Position numbers and translations under genes: made by a program. A DNA stretch of 64,000 nucleotides from CBDFGE01 sp965247055 (GTDB taxonomy: Bacteria > Chloroflexota > Dehalococcoidia > Lucifugimonadales > JAGWBF01), in NCBI GenBank assembly GCA_965247055.1, contig CBDFGE010000006.1:1-64000 (forward strand), in the 5' to 3' direction. How positions within the stretch are numbered: position 1 is the first letter of the stretch; each line of letters opens with the position of its first letter. Positions 1 to 6,741 of this stretch are shown here, piece after piece. The notes below the pieces were generated by a model. That model did no database searches and was not told where the DNA came from. It worked only from the letters and a program-made list of their open reading frames with translations.

Positions 1-642
1 TTCCACGAAGACGTTGTCCATGCACCGGCCCCTGCCGTCCATGCTCACTTGAACGCCTTGCGCCAGCAGCATGCTGGTGAAGGCCTCGCTGGTGAACTGG
101 CTGCCCTGGTCGGTGTTGAAGATCTGTGGCCGACCCTTGCTCAAGGCCTCTTCCAGAGCCGCAACACAGAAGTCTACCTCCAGGGTGTTGGACAGCCGCC
201 AGGCCAACACGTAGCGGCTGTGCCAGTCCATGATGGCCACCAAGTAGAGGAAACCCCGAGCCATGGGTATGTAGGTGATGTCGGTGGCCCACACCTGGTT
301 GACCCGGTTGATCTCCAGCCCCCTGAGCAAGTACGGATAGACCTTATGCCCTGGGTTTGGCTTGCTGGTGTTGGGACGCCGGTAGATGGCCTCCAGGCCT
401 ATCAGCTGCATCAGCCGGCGGACCCGCTTGCGGTTGACCTGGTGTCCGTGATTGCTGAGCCAGGCAGTCATCCTTCTGGAGCCGTAGAAAGGTGTCTTCA
501 GGTACTGTTGGTCTATGAGGGCCATCAACTCCAAGTCCTCGGCGCCGGCCTCGGTTGGCAGGTAGTACAACGAGGAGCGGCTGATACCCAGCAAGGCGCA
601 CTGGCGCACCAGAGACAGCTTCGGTTCTTCTCGGTCAATCAT
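1..642 (-). CDS. IS3-family transposase OrfB (DDE/rve integrase domain), partial
   Basis: Read on the minus strand from an ATG at 642 the frame stays open to the window edge. It shows an N-terminal helical region with MIDREEPKLSLVRQ, then the integrase core with WATDITYIP (first catalytic Asp), FNTDQGSQFTS (second Asp) and SMDGRGRCMDNVFVE (catalytic Glu region). These are hallmarks of IS3 OrfB, which catalyses copy-out-paste-in transposition as an OrfAB fusion. The C-terminal tail is outside the window. The frame is one base back relative to orfA and also open through the overlap, as expected for frameshifted synthesis. Confidence 0.88.
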   Translation of the reverse strand, partial: MIDREEPKLSLVRQCALLGISRSSLYYLPTEAGAEDLELMALIDQQYLKTPFYGSRRMTAWLSNHGHQVNRKRVRRLMQLIGLEAIYRRPNTSKPNPGHKVYPYLLRGLEINRVNQVWATDITYIPMARGFLYLVAIMDWHSRYVLAWRLSNTLEVDFCVAALEEALSKGRPQIFNTDQGSQFTSEAFTSMLLAQGVQVSMDGRGRCMDNVFVE

Positions 643-662
643 GGCCCGGCGTTGGGACCGGC

Positions 663-947
663 TCACAACCCGAAGCTCCGTGACAAAAAATCCCGTTCCA
701 CCTTGAGCTGCCCAATCTGTTGGTAGAGCTGGGCAGTGAGGACCTCTTGGTCCTTCTCCTGGCGTCCACCACCATTTTCAAAGAGGTGCGGCGCCCCCTG
801 AGTCAAGGCCTTCTTCCAGGCATGGATCTGGCTCGGGTGGACTTCAAACTGGCTGGCCAGCTCTGCAATGGTGTGCTCCCCCTGGAGCGCGGCCAAAGCC
901 ACTTTGGCCTTGAAGACTGGGCTGTGCTTCTTACGTGTTTGCTTCAT
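663..947 (-). CDS. IS3-family transposase OrfA (HTH)
   Basis: A 94-residue protein with an N-terminal basic segment, a helix-turn-helix around residues 20-48 (IAELASQFEVHPSQIHAWK) and a C-terminal coiled-coil-like stretch (QIGQLKVERDFLSRS). This is the usual OrfA layout of IS3 elements, binding the inverted repeats and supplying the dimerisation zipper. It ends inside the 5' part of the orfB frame. No disabling mutation is seen, so it looks intact. Confidence 0.88.
   Translation of the reverse strand: MKQTRKKHSPVFKAKVALAALQGEHTIAELASQFEVHPSQIHAWKKALTQGAPHLFENGGGRQEKDQEVLTAQLYQQIGQLKVERDFLSRSFGL
684..690 (-). other. Programmed -1 frameshift slippery heptamer T TTT TTG
   Basis: On the minus strand the orfA codons read gat ttt ttg. 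This places T_TTT_TTG in exact zero-frame phase seven codons before the orfA stop. Slipping one base back enters the orfB frame, which is open through this region. This is the standard arrangement for making the OrfAB fusion transposase in IS3 elements. No downstream pseudoknot was modelled. Confidence 0.75.
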
Positions 948-1021
948 GTCCTGCTCCTTGTTTCCGTCCTATTTTAGGAGCGGGACTCTCTCTTAGCCAC
1001 CTGTCCGAATTTTGGGGTCCA

Positions 1022-2278
1022 CCTCAGGATGGACCTGCTGGAGTTGTTGCGCAAGGGGGGAATGGACGGTGACGTGGACTTCCTACGGGAGGCTCTGAGA
1101 GTGCTGGTAGAGGGGATCATGGATGCGGAGGTGTCTGCGAGGACCGGTGCTGAGTATGGAGAACGCAGCCCTGAGCGGGTGACCCAGCGCAACGGGTATC
1201 GGTCCCGGGCGTGGGATACCCGGGTAGGGACTATGGAACTGCACATCCCGAAGCTTCGAGAGGGGAGCTACTTCCCGAGCCTGCTGGAGCCACGGCGTCG
1301 CAGCGAGCGAGCTCTGCTGGCTGTGATCCAGCAGGCCTATGTGGAAGGTGTATCGACAAGGCGGGTGGACGACCTGGTCAAGGCCCTGGGGTGCGAGGGT
1401 ATCTCCAAGAGCCAGGTGTCCCGTATCTGCTCCGAGCTGGACGAGGTGGTGGAGGACTTCCTGGGTCGGCCGCTGGACGGCGGATCATACCCCTACCTGT
1501 GGCTGGATGCACTAACCCAGAAGGTCAGAGAGGCCGGTAGGATCGTCAACGTCAGCGTGGTGGTGGCGACGGCGGTCAATGGCGAGGGCAAGCGGGAGAT
1601 CATTGGGATGGACGTGGGTACCAGTGAAGACGGCGCCTTCTGGCTGGCCTTTCTGCGCTCACTGTCGGCCAGGGGTCTGAGCGGGGTGGATCTGGTGGTA
1701 TCGGATGCGCATCAGGGACTCAGGGATGCCATCGCGACTGTCTTCGGTGGGGCCAGTTGGCAACGGTGCCGCACACACTTCATGACCAACCTGCTCACTC
1801 GGGTCCCCAGGCGCGCTCAGCCCTGGGTGGCCACCATGGTACGCACCATCTACCAGCAGCCGTCCCCTCAGGAGGTCCACGCACAGCTCGAGCGGGTGAT
1901 CGCCCAGCTACAGGACCCGTTCCCTCAGGTGGCCTCTCTACTGGACGCGGCTGGTGCGGACGTCCTGGCCTTCTCCAGCTTCCCACTCGCCCACTGGAAG
2001 AAGATCTGGTCTAACAACCCCCTGGAGCGTCTCAACAAGGAGATACGGCGCCGCACCAACGTGGTGGGTATCTTTCCCAACCGGCCGGCCGCGCGTCGCC
2101 TCGTTGGGGCTGTCCTGGCCGAACAGCACGACGAATGGGCCATCGGCCCTCGTTACATGACACCCGCGGTCTACAGCATCGACGAAGCTCTACCCGAGGC
2201 GGATCTAGCGAAGGCGGCGGCATAGACCGCGATCAACAGGATGACGCTCTCTTACACCACTTGACGGGACGTGACCCC
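1022..2278 (+). mobile_element. IS256-family insertion sequence, left end missing
   Basis: A full-length Mutator-type transposase is followed by a right end around 2250-2278 (TTACACCACTTGACGGGACG), similar in style to IS256-family termini. The matching inverted repeat expected upstream of the gene is absent, because the IS3 terminus sits at 1021, 8 bases before the start codon. The rest of the left end may lie on the far side of the IS3 copy, outside the window. The exact right boundary is approximate, set from where the interrupted minus-strand gene stops resembling a protein. Confidence 0.7.
1029..2225 (+). CDS. IS256-family (Mutator-type) transposase
   Basis: The 398-residue protein matches the family's usual length. 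Visible signatures are RNGYRSRAWDTRVGTMELHIPKLREG in the N-terminal part (described in pieces: RNGYR, then LHIPKLR), the catalytic Asp in YLWLDAL near residue 160, the second Asp in VVSDAHQGL near 230, and the catalytic Glu region NNPLERLNKEIRRR near 325 followed by VGIFPN. The gene appears intact. Its normal upstream region is replaced by the IS3 end, so its native promoter is probably lost unless the IS3 terminus supplies one. Confidence 0.93.
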   Translation: MDLLELLRKGGMDGDVDFLREALRVLVEGIMDAEVSARTGAEYGERSPERVTQRNGYRSRAWDTRVGTMELHIPKLREGSYFPSLLEPRRRSERALLAVIQQAYVEGVSTRRVDDLVKALGCEGISKSQVSRICSELDEVVEDFLGRPLDGGSYPYLWLDALTQKVREAGRIVNVSVVVATAVNGEGKREIIGMDVGTSEDGAFWLAFLRSLSARGLSGVDLVVSDAHQGLRDAIATVFGGASWQRCRTHFMTNLLTRVPRRAQPWVATMVRTIYQQPSPQEVHAQLERVIAQLQDPFPQVASLLDAAGADVLAFSSFPLAHWKKIWSNNPLERLNKEIRRRTNVVGIFPNRPAARRLVGAVLAEQHDEWAIGPRYMTPAVYSIDEALPEADLAKAAA

Positions 2279-2409
2279 ACCGGGGCTACTCGATCTTGCC
2301 CCACGATCTCCCTGGCCCTATCCAGCCTCTTGCTCAGCTCCTCGATTTGGGTCACCGGCGATACGGTCGTCATGGTGGCTGCTCCTTTGTTGGTCTGGTT
2401 GGTTTCCAT
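2233..2409 (-). pseudogene. N-terminal remnant of a small gene interrupted by the IS256 element
   Basis: On the minus strand, ATGs at 2409 and 2373 lie in one frame. The 2373 start has a good ribosome site (AAAGGAG, 8 bases upstream). The frame reads MTTVSPVTQIEELSKRLDRA and then a short helical stretch, before running into the IS256 end near 2278 and stopping at 2233. About 45 native residues remain. The product is unrecognised. It shares a divergent control region with the HTH gene at 2505, so it may have been that regulator's partner. The rest would lie left of both insertion elements. Confidence 0.5.
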
Positions 2410-2415
2410 GGTTTA

Positions 2416-2498
2416 ATAGTATCATATTTCAGGATAATTGTCAAGAGATATTGGCTAAATATACAGAATTGACAATATCCTAAATCGTGATATATCAT
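2416..2498. promoter_or_regulatory. Divergent promoter pair built on an inverted repeat
   Basis: An inverted repeat has arms at 2431-2444 (AGGATAATTGTCAA) and 2469-2481 (TTGACAATATCCT), differing by one base deletion. Each arm carries a -35 box: TTGACA at 2469-2474 on the plus strand and at 2444-2439 on the minus strand. Plausible -10 boxes are TATCAT at 2493-2498 (plus) and TACTAT at 2421-2416 (minus). The nearest ATGs, at 2505 and 2409, lie 6-7 bases beyond these, so both transcripts could be leaderless. The symmetry suggests an operator for the adjacent HTH protein. Confidence 0.55.
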
Positions 2499-2504
2499 GC
2501 ATCC

Positions 2505-2813
2505 ATGACAGAACCCAGCGAGATTCAGACCCTCATTGCTCAGCTCAATGCGAAGGGGTGGACCTATTCGGCCATAGCCGATGAGCTTGGATCAGATTAC
2601 AGAACCCTTTGGCAGTGGAGGACCGGGCGATTTACTCCTGCCAACTCTAAGGCCATCGCATTGGCCTTGCGTCACCTGCTGGGGTGGAAGCGAATCCCGA
2701 AAAAGAAGCGGTATTCGAAAGAAGCCGTGGACACGTGGGAGCGGGAGGGCCGCTACAGCGAGTCCAGGGCCAAGGGGGACAGAGACGATGGGGAAAGGAA
2801 GGAGCGTTCCTGA
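2505..2813 (+). CDS. Small helix-turn-helix DNA-binding protein
   Basis: The 102-residue product has an XRE-like helix-turn-helix near residues 8-50 (LNAKGWTYSAIADELGSDYR, then TLWQWRTGRFTP), followed by a basic, charged tail rich in Lys/Arg/Glu. ATG at 2505 is preferred to GTG at 2487 because the promoter -10 box covers 2493-2498. No ribosome site precedes it, consistent with leaderless translation. It probably represses the divergent promoter next to it. The last ~70 bases have a degenerate second copy at 3133-3203. Confidence 0.6.
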   Translation: MTEPSEIQTLIAQLNAKGWTYSAIADELGSDYRTLWQWRTGRFTPANSKAIALALRHLLGWKRIPKKKRYSKEAVDTWEREGRYSESRAKGDRDDGERKERS

Positions 2814-2889
2814 TCTATTCCCGGGCTATCTCTTGGAGCCGCGATTCTTGATGTTGTCCAGTCTGGACCATTAACAGGAGGTTTATGTC

Positions 2890-3129
2890 ATGGGAAAGCA
2901 CTATTCGATCTGGGTCGATGCGGTCCGATTACCTGCCATTGATGTTGATTCCCTCAAACCCGACCTCCTCGGTCCTGGCCTCAATGGGACACTCCAGCAA
3001 ACTGAGTCGGCCCTCAATTCGATGGTGGACAAGGTCCCAGAGTATCAAGACAGTGATGTGGTTTCCCACTCCGTGCTCCGCATAGGAGACAATCTTGTAA
3101 CTGTATTCCTGTTTCGCCACCCCCAATGA
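2890..3129 (+). CDS. Hypothetical small protein (79 aa)
   Basis: A strong ribosome site (AGGAGGT at 2876-2882) lies 8 bases before ATG 2890. A competing ATG at 2885 is only 3-4 bases from it and leads to a different, less protein-like frame. The product is acidic to neutral, with VRLPAIDVDSLKPDLLGPGL early and an ALNSMVDKVPEYQDSD middle. No family is recognised. It sits between the HTH gene and a degenerate copy of that gene's 3' end. Confidence 0.5.
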   Translation: MGKHYSIWVDAVRLPAIDVDSLKPDLLGPGLNGTLQQTESALNSMVDKVPEYQDSDVVSHSVLRIGDNLVTVFLFRHPQ

Positions 3130-3132
3130 TGG

Positions 3133-3203
3133 GCGCTACAGGGAGTCCAGGGCTAAAGGAACTGGTGATGATGGGGAAAAGAAGGAGTCCTGATCTATTT
3201 CCC
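3133..3203 (+). repeat. Degenerate direct copy of the HTH gene's 3' end (partner 2750-2822)
   Basis: The two stretches align from GCGCTACAG(G/C)GAGTCCAGGG through the shared GATGGGGAAA core to CCTGATCTATT, with scattered substitutions and a short deletion. The downstream copy has no intact HTH domain upstream of it. It looks like the tail of a former second paralogue, with the 79-residue gene lying between the two copies. No function is implied. Confidence 0.7.
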
Positions 3204-3232
3204 CTCCGGTACCTGCGACCTCACGAAGACGC

Positions 3233-3853
3233 TTAGTCATCTTCCTTACCACGCGGGCAAACTCTCACGTCGTCGGGGGCGGCTTTCGCAAGGCCCGAGA
3301 AGATTACCTGTCTGGTCTCCAGGTCGCGCACTGTCCCTTGGTAGTCAGGGCCAGCGCCCGAAACATGTACGGCGTTTAGTGGCGGCGTTTCACCAGGCAC
3401 TGGCCGCTTGTATCTGACAGATAAGCCCACTACCTCCCGATGTTCCACATCGACGTCAATCTTGAGACGGGTCACATTAGCCCAAACGCTGTTACTTGAA
3501 AAGACACGAGTTCCTCGACACCGAACACTGCTCCATGGACCCGAGCTTTCTACGGGCTGTTCCCACGAGGCATTGAAGCCAACGCCGTTGGCGGTGCCTG
3601 CAATTGCACTCCGGAAGAAATAGGAAGCAGTCCAGGACTGGTTGCCTGCGATGCGTTCGACTACTCCCGACTGCCGGACGATGTCAACGGCAGCTTGCTT
3701 AGCAGCCTCGTCCAGCGGCCCCGGTGTCGGAATCGGTAAGGGCATAGCCTTGACATCAGAGTCTTGTTGGTTTGCAACGACAGCCACTATGCCGCTCAAT
3801 CCCATAACCAGGAGCAGTGCCAAGAGTATTCTGGGATGGTGAATCTTTGGCAT
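3233..3853 (-). CDS. Secreted protein of unknown function
   Basis: A 206-residue protein with a typical Sec signal: basic start MPKIHHPR, a hydrophobic core LLALLLVMGLSGIVAVVA around residues 9-27, then a Pro-rich spacer (PLPIPTPGPLDE). The rest has several Ser/Thr/Gly-rich strands and two cysteines, one near residue 110 and one near the C terminus. No enzyme motif is recognised. It is separated by a short gap from the HicB-like gene upstream, read in the same direction, but its base composition and function give no clear link to the toxin-antitoxin genes. Confidence 0.65.
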   Translation of the reverse strand: MPKIHHPRILLALLLVMGLSGIVAVVANQQDSDVKAMPLPIPTPGPLDEAAKQAAVDIVRQSGVVERIAGNQSWTASYFFRSAIAGTANGVGFNASWEQPVESSGPWSSVRCRGTRVFSSNSVWANVTRLKIDVDVEHREVVGLSVRYKRPVPGETPPLNAVHVSGAGPDYQGTVRDLETRQVIFSGLAKAAPDDVRVCPRGKEDD

Positions 3854-3877
3854 GTCGATCCCCCCTCATCTTGTCTC

Positions 3878-4255
3878 CTACGCATCCGCGGCCTGACCCC
3901 TGGCGTCAGTGACGGCTCCCAACTTAGCGCCTCGGCTCACGGCCTTCTCCAAAGCATGCCTAACCCAGGCGTTAAGGCTCATGCCTTCTTCCACGGCAGC
4001 CAGCATCGCCCGCTGGTGAAGCTCAGAGCTCATGCGTAGGTAGACTTTGCCGGAGAAGGGCTTGACGGGCTCCACGCCGTGCTCCTCACACGAGGCCAGG
4101 TACTCGTCAATGGAGATGCGAAACTCCCGTTCCAGTCCCTCCACATCGGTCGCCTCACAGTTGGCAATCGGATACGAGCCACTGTTGATCACACGGCCAT
4201 GCAGCACACCGCCGTCGTAGATGCCCTCCCCCAAGTAGCCCTTATACTCTAGCAT
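3878..4255 (-). CDS. HicB-family antitoxin-like protein
   Basis: The start at 4255 is chosen because AGGGAG lies 8 bases upstream; a longer frame to 4303 exists but lacks such a site. The product (125 aa) begins with the HicB-type strand segment YKGYLGEGIYDGGVLHGRV, then a region with GLEREFRISIDEYLASC, and ends with a ribbon-helix-helix-like motif (KVYLRMSSELHQRAMLAA, MSLNAWVRHALEKAV). HicB proteins normally neutralise HicA mRNA interferases. No hicA is visible next to it; instead it follows a BrnT/XRE pair, so its partner is unclear. Confidence 0.8.
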   Translation of the reverse strand: MLEYKGYLGEGIYDGGVLHGRVINSGSYPIANCEATDVEGLEREFRISIDEYLASCEEHGVEPVKPFSGKVYLRMSSELHQRAMLAAVEEGMSLNAWVRHALEKAVSRGAKLGAVTDARGQAADA

Positions 4256-4286
4256 CAAGTCTTCTCCCTTTATTGCCTCAAGGAAT

Positions 4287-4805
4287 CTATTTGGCGTCCT
4301 CACTCATCGCCATCTCCTGCCTTGCCAGGGCAAGCCGATAGTCAGCCTCCAGCCTCGCCCACACGTGTGCTGGGACTCCCAGCACTTCCTCCAGCTCCAG
4401 AGCTGTCTGCGGGGTGATTGCTTTGCGGCCCGTGACAATTCCATTGATGGCTCCGGCAGGCCGGCCCATTGACTTGGCCAGCTTGCGTTGACTAATACCC
4501 CTGGCCACGAGCTCGGCCTTCAACGTCTCTCCTGGGGGGATTGCAACATCTGTGCCGGCACGACGTGCCCTGCCAATGGACCGACGCATTCGGGCATAGT
4601 CTTCCTTCCACCACGTCGGGTCCTCCGGGTCTCGGGCTATCCCAACATTGATGGCGGTCTCCTCACCATACTGTGCCTCGATCTGCAACTCAGTCAACGG
4701 GCTGAACACAAGAGCGTCAAAGGTCGCGGTTGACCCCGTCTGGGCTAGCATCAACCTGGCATATTCCAGAAATGGCAGTTGATCGATGTCAGCGTTGGTG
4801 CTCAT
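4287..4805 (-). CDS. XRE-family antitoxin (HigA-like C-terminal HTH)
   Basis: Start at 4805 follows a GGAG-type site; the frame runs further upstream but overlaps the toxin gene. The 172-residue product has an N-terminal domain of unknown type (acidic, with WWKEDYARMRRSIGRARRAG) and a C-terminal XRE helix-turn-helix near residues 105-155 (GISQRKLAKSMGRPAGAING, then TALELEEVLGVPAHVWARLE). The HTH is HigA-like. Its first 17 bases overlap the 3' end of the BrnT-like gene, a layout typical of a toxin gene coupled to its antitoxin. Confidence 0.8.
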   Translation of the reverse strand: MSTNADIDQLPFLEYARLMLAQTGSTATFDALVFSPLTELQIEAQYGEETAINVGIARDPEDPTWWKEDYARMRRSIGRARRAGTDVAIPPGETLKAELVARGISQRKLAKSMGRPAGAINGIVTGRKAITPQTALELEEVLGVPAHVWARLEADYRLALARQEMAMSEDAK

Positions 4806-5052
4806 AGTGTCTCCTCTCCCGTGCGTTGGCCTTGCGTAGGCTGATGATGCGGCGTCTGTTGCCGCGCTCGGTGTAGACGACCCTGTGGAGGCGGTCTTCG
4901 ATATATCCGGTGGCGGCCCAACGTGTCTCACCTTGCCGGTCGCTGCGCTCCACCGTCGCAGTATCCCAATCGAAACCAGCTATCGATGCGAAGTCTATCC
5001 CCCGCGCCGTCAGGGTCTCCCTTTCCTTGGCTTCGTCCCACTCGAATTCCAC
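4789..5052 (-). CDS. brnT: BrnT-family toxin (DUF497 ribonuclease)
   Basis: From GTG 5052 the product is 87 residues and begins VEFEWDEAKERETLTARGIDF, the classic BrnT/DUF497 opening. It continues with RWAATGYIEDRLHRVVYTERG and ends RRRIISLRKANARERRHY, the conserved RNase-fold C terminus. BrnT cleaves RNA and is usually paired with a BrnA antitoxin; here the next gene is an XRE protein instead. An in-frame ATG ten codons earlier lies upstream of the likely transcription start, so a leaderless GTG start is favoured by promoter placement. Confidence 0.85.
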   Translation of the reverse strand: MEFEWDEAKERETLTARGIDFASIAGFDWDTATVERSDRQGETRWAATGYIEDRLHRVVYTERGNRRRIISLRKANARERRHYEHQR

Positions 5053-5056
5053 ATCT

Positions 5057-5101
5057 ATAGTATGTATCTTTAGGGTATGCATGTCAAGTCTTAGGGTATG
5101 C
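5057..5101 (-). promoter_or_regulatory. brnT operon promoter with two direct operators 21 bp apart
   Basis: On the minus strand TTGACA lies at 5087-5082 and CATACT at 5064-5059 (17-bp spacer). The decamer TAGGGTATGC (plus strand) occurs at 5071-5080, inside the spacer, and at 5092-5101, just upstream of the -35 box. The 21-bp period is two helical turns, so a regulator could bind both copies on one face. This fits autorepression by the XRE or HicB-like protein of the operon. Confidence 0.6.
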
Positions 5102-5171
5102 CACTTGTGAGAAGAGGGGAGTGGGGGAATTTTCTTAAGGCAAAATGGAATAATCATCAGTGCCGGGGCTT

Positions 5172-5351
5172 TTACCGTAGCTGCCCAGCCCGAGGTCTTG
5201 GGGCATCCTCTCGCAGCCAATACTTGTTACAACGACCAACGTGAAACCTGAACCAGCCTATCCCACAGCGACGGTGTTTGTCGCAGGCGTAGCAATGCCT
5301 CCGGTTCGGGCACGCATATGCCTCAATGTTGAACTGACTACACTCCAACAT
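5172..5351 (-). CDS. Possible small cysteine-rich protein (59 aa)
   Basis: ATG 5351 follows an AGAGG-like site. The product contains CPNRRHCYACDKHRRC, which could bind zinc, plus two further cysteines. No family is recognised. It lies between the Ntn hydrolase and the toxin operon, in the same direction as both. The frame is short and its reality rests only on the cysteine spacing and start context. Confidence 0.35.
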   Translation of the reverse strand: MLECSQFNIEAYACPNRRHCYACDKHRRCGIGWFRFHVGRCNKYWLREDAPRPRAGQLR

Positions 5352-5379
5352 TTCTTCGCCTCTCACTCTTTAGGTTCCG

Positions 5380-5979
5380 TCACGCCAAGGACCACCCACG
5401 GCGCTCTTGCTCAAGCGGTGGAGGTGGGAATGGCGGCTCTGGATCAGTTTCCGGCAGAATATGAAACGGCCCGCGTACCCCTGCGTTGAATCGCTCCGCA
5501 GACCTCAGAGCCGTAAGCACACGGCTACGAGGCTCCTGCCCCTGGGTGGCGAAGAGGGAGCCCCGGGCAATGTCCTGCCCAGAGCCGACAGCAGCGTAGC
5601 CGTCCTCGGGGATACCCACCTGGTAGTCGCTTTCAATCTTGAACAGACGACCTTGATAGCCCACTAGAAAGGTGCCAGCACTCTCCACTTCATCTTTCTT
5701 AGATGCATACCCGCCAGCCTTCAGGCACCCCCGAACGGCATTAACAAAGTCCACGACCATGTACTGGTGGATGTCGTCGTCAGGATATCTGCGCGGAGGC
5801 TCCAGGCTGTACCTCAGTAGTTGGCCCATGCGGAACGATGTGGTGAATCCCATAAGAAACTCGCCGTTCTGGAAGACCTTCTCGTCTGCCCTTACCGTTA
5901 AGCTCATGCCACCAACGCCCGCACTATCACCGCCGATATACACCACCTCCTCATGGACCAGACCAACGATGCAAGTCAT
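5380..5979 (-). CDS. Proteasome/HslV-like Ntn hydrolase, phage-type
   Basis: ATG 5979 has AGGAGG a few bases upstream and overlaps the previous stop as ATGA; a longer frame upstream is not needed. The 199-residue product starts MTCIVGLVHEEVVYIGGDSAG. If Met is removed, Thr1, Asp17 and Lys33 (in RADEKVF) fall at the classical proteasome catalytic positions. GSGQDIARGSLFAT matches the conserved late motif of the fold. Such proteins are threonine-nucleophile peptidases; phage-borne versions have no known substrate. It is the last gene of the overlapping minus-strand train. Confidence 0.8.
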   Translation of the reverse strand: MTCIVGLVHEEVVYIGGDSAGVGGMSLTVRADEKVFQNGEFLMGFTTSFRMGQLLRYSLEPPRRYPDDDIHQYMVVDFVNAVRGCLKAGGYASKKDEVESAGTFLVGYQGRLFKIESDYQVGIPEDGYAAVGSGQDIARGSLFATQGQEPRSRVLTALRSAERFNAGVRGPFHILPETDPEPPFPPPPLEQERRGWSLA

Positions 5980-6545
5980 ATTTCCTCCTCTTCTTGCCAC
6001 ATGGCTGCATAGGCCCTGACCTCCATGGGATGCTCCCGAGGGCGTTTCCAGTAGAACGGCAGCAAGATCACGTAAGCCAGATACCAGGGAACGACGCCCC
6101 ACTGGACCGCCTGCCTCCAGTGGTAATACTCGTGGCGGCGAAGGGATATGCTGTCCTCACAGCCCCGGCGATAGACGATGAACGGCCAGAGCGTTACGGC
6201 GTCGATCCATTCGGGGAGCCAGGGCACGGTTAGGTTTATCGGCTTCACTTTCGCCTCCTTCCCTCCGGCACATTGAGGTCTTCCAATATACCCAGGGTCA
6301 TACAGGGTCCATCCACACTGGATGCAGGCCCACCCATCCCCCTTATCCCCGTTGCTGGGCCGAATACGCACGAGGTTCATACGACCATCCGTCCCGCAAT
6401 GCCCACATCGCTCGGGTTTGGGGGCGCGGACCCAGGGCCTCTGGGGTGGGACATACCCCTCATCGCCTGTTGCCAGGTAGTGGAGTATGTAGGGGCGGCC
6501 CTCTTCGCCCCGCTGCCGGTAGAATTCTGGAGACAGTCTGGTCAT
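5976..6545 (-). CDS. Zinc-ribbon protein with HExxH motif (putative metallopeptidase)
   Basis: A 189-residue protein with two CxxC pairs (C47/C50, C74/C77) forming a likely zinc ribbon, then HEYYH at 138-142 and a downstream HPMEVRAYA whose Glu175 could be the third zinc ligand of a gluzincin-like site. A hydrophobic stretch (WGVVPWYLAYVILLPFYW) lies between them, so the C-terminal part may be membrane-associated. Start ATG 6545; the stop overlaps the next start by ATGA, suggesting translational coupling with the Ntn hydrolase. Family uncertain; catalytic activity is inferred from the motif alone. Confidence 0.6.
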   Translation of the reverse strand: MTRLSPEFYRQRGEEGRPYILHYLATGDEGYVPPQRPWVRAPKPERCGHCGTDGRMNLVRIRPSNGDKGDGWACIQCGWTLYDPGYIGRPQCAGGKEAKVKPINLTVPWLPEWIDAVTLWPFIVYRRGCEDSISLRRHEYYHWRQAVQWGVVPWYLAYVILLPFYWKRPREHPMEVRAYAAMWQEEEEI

Positions 6546-6561
6546 GTAAACTTCCGCTTGA

Positions 6562-6741
6562 TCACAAACCGGGGAGCGTCGCCGCTCCCTGGCGTCGTAG
6601 GATAATATCCGTTGGCAGGGGCTCTGTGTGTTCGCACTCTGGGTACTGGCTACAACCTAAGAACTCCTCCTGGGTCTCTCCGTTGACGCGGACCGCCAGG
6701 TTCTTCCCGCACTTCGGGCAAGCCTTCTTGATGTCACTCAC
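6562..6741 (-). CDS. Small zinc-ribbon protein (topoisomerase-type zinc finger)
   Basis: This 59-residue frame starts at GTG 6741, which overlaps the previous stop (GTGA). It reads CPKCGKNLAVRVN early and LGCSQYPECEHTEPLP later: the CxxC...CxYPxC pattern of the zinc fingers found at the C terminus of bacterial topoisomerase I, here as a free-standing domain. Such domains bind nucleic acid. It sits in the phage-like gene train, where single-domain zinc ribbons are common. Confidence 0.65.
   Translation of the reverse strand: MSDIKKACPKCGKNLAVRVNGETQEEFLGCSQYPECEHTEPLPTDIILRRQGAATLPGL

Larger units (their letters stand above)
1..1021 (-). mobile_element. IS3-family insertion sequence, truncated by the window edge
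   Basis: The element carries overlapping orfA and orfB read on the minus strand. One terminus is visible at about 1021: on the minus strand it begins TGGACCCCAAAATTCGGAC, which has the look of an IS3-family terminal inverted repeat. The other end lies left of the window. It abuts an IS256-family transposase gene that starts only 8 bases further on, so this copy probably inserted in the 5' region of that element. Whether a target duplication exists cannot be judged with one end missing. Confidence 0.85.

Noticed and set aside
3408..3623. Open frame opposite the secreted protein gene
   Set aside because: Antisense shadow; no start context or family likeness, while the opposite strand has a signal peptide.
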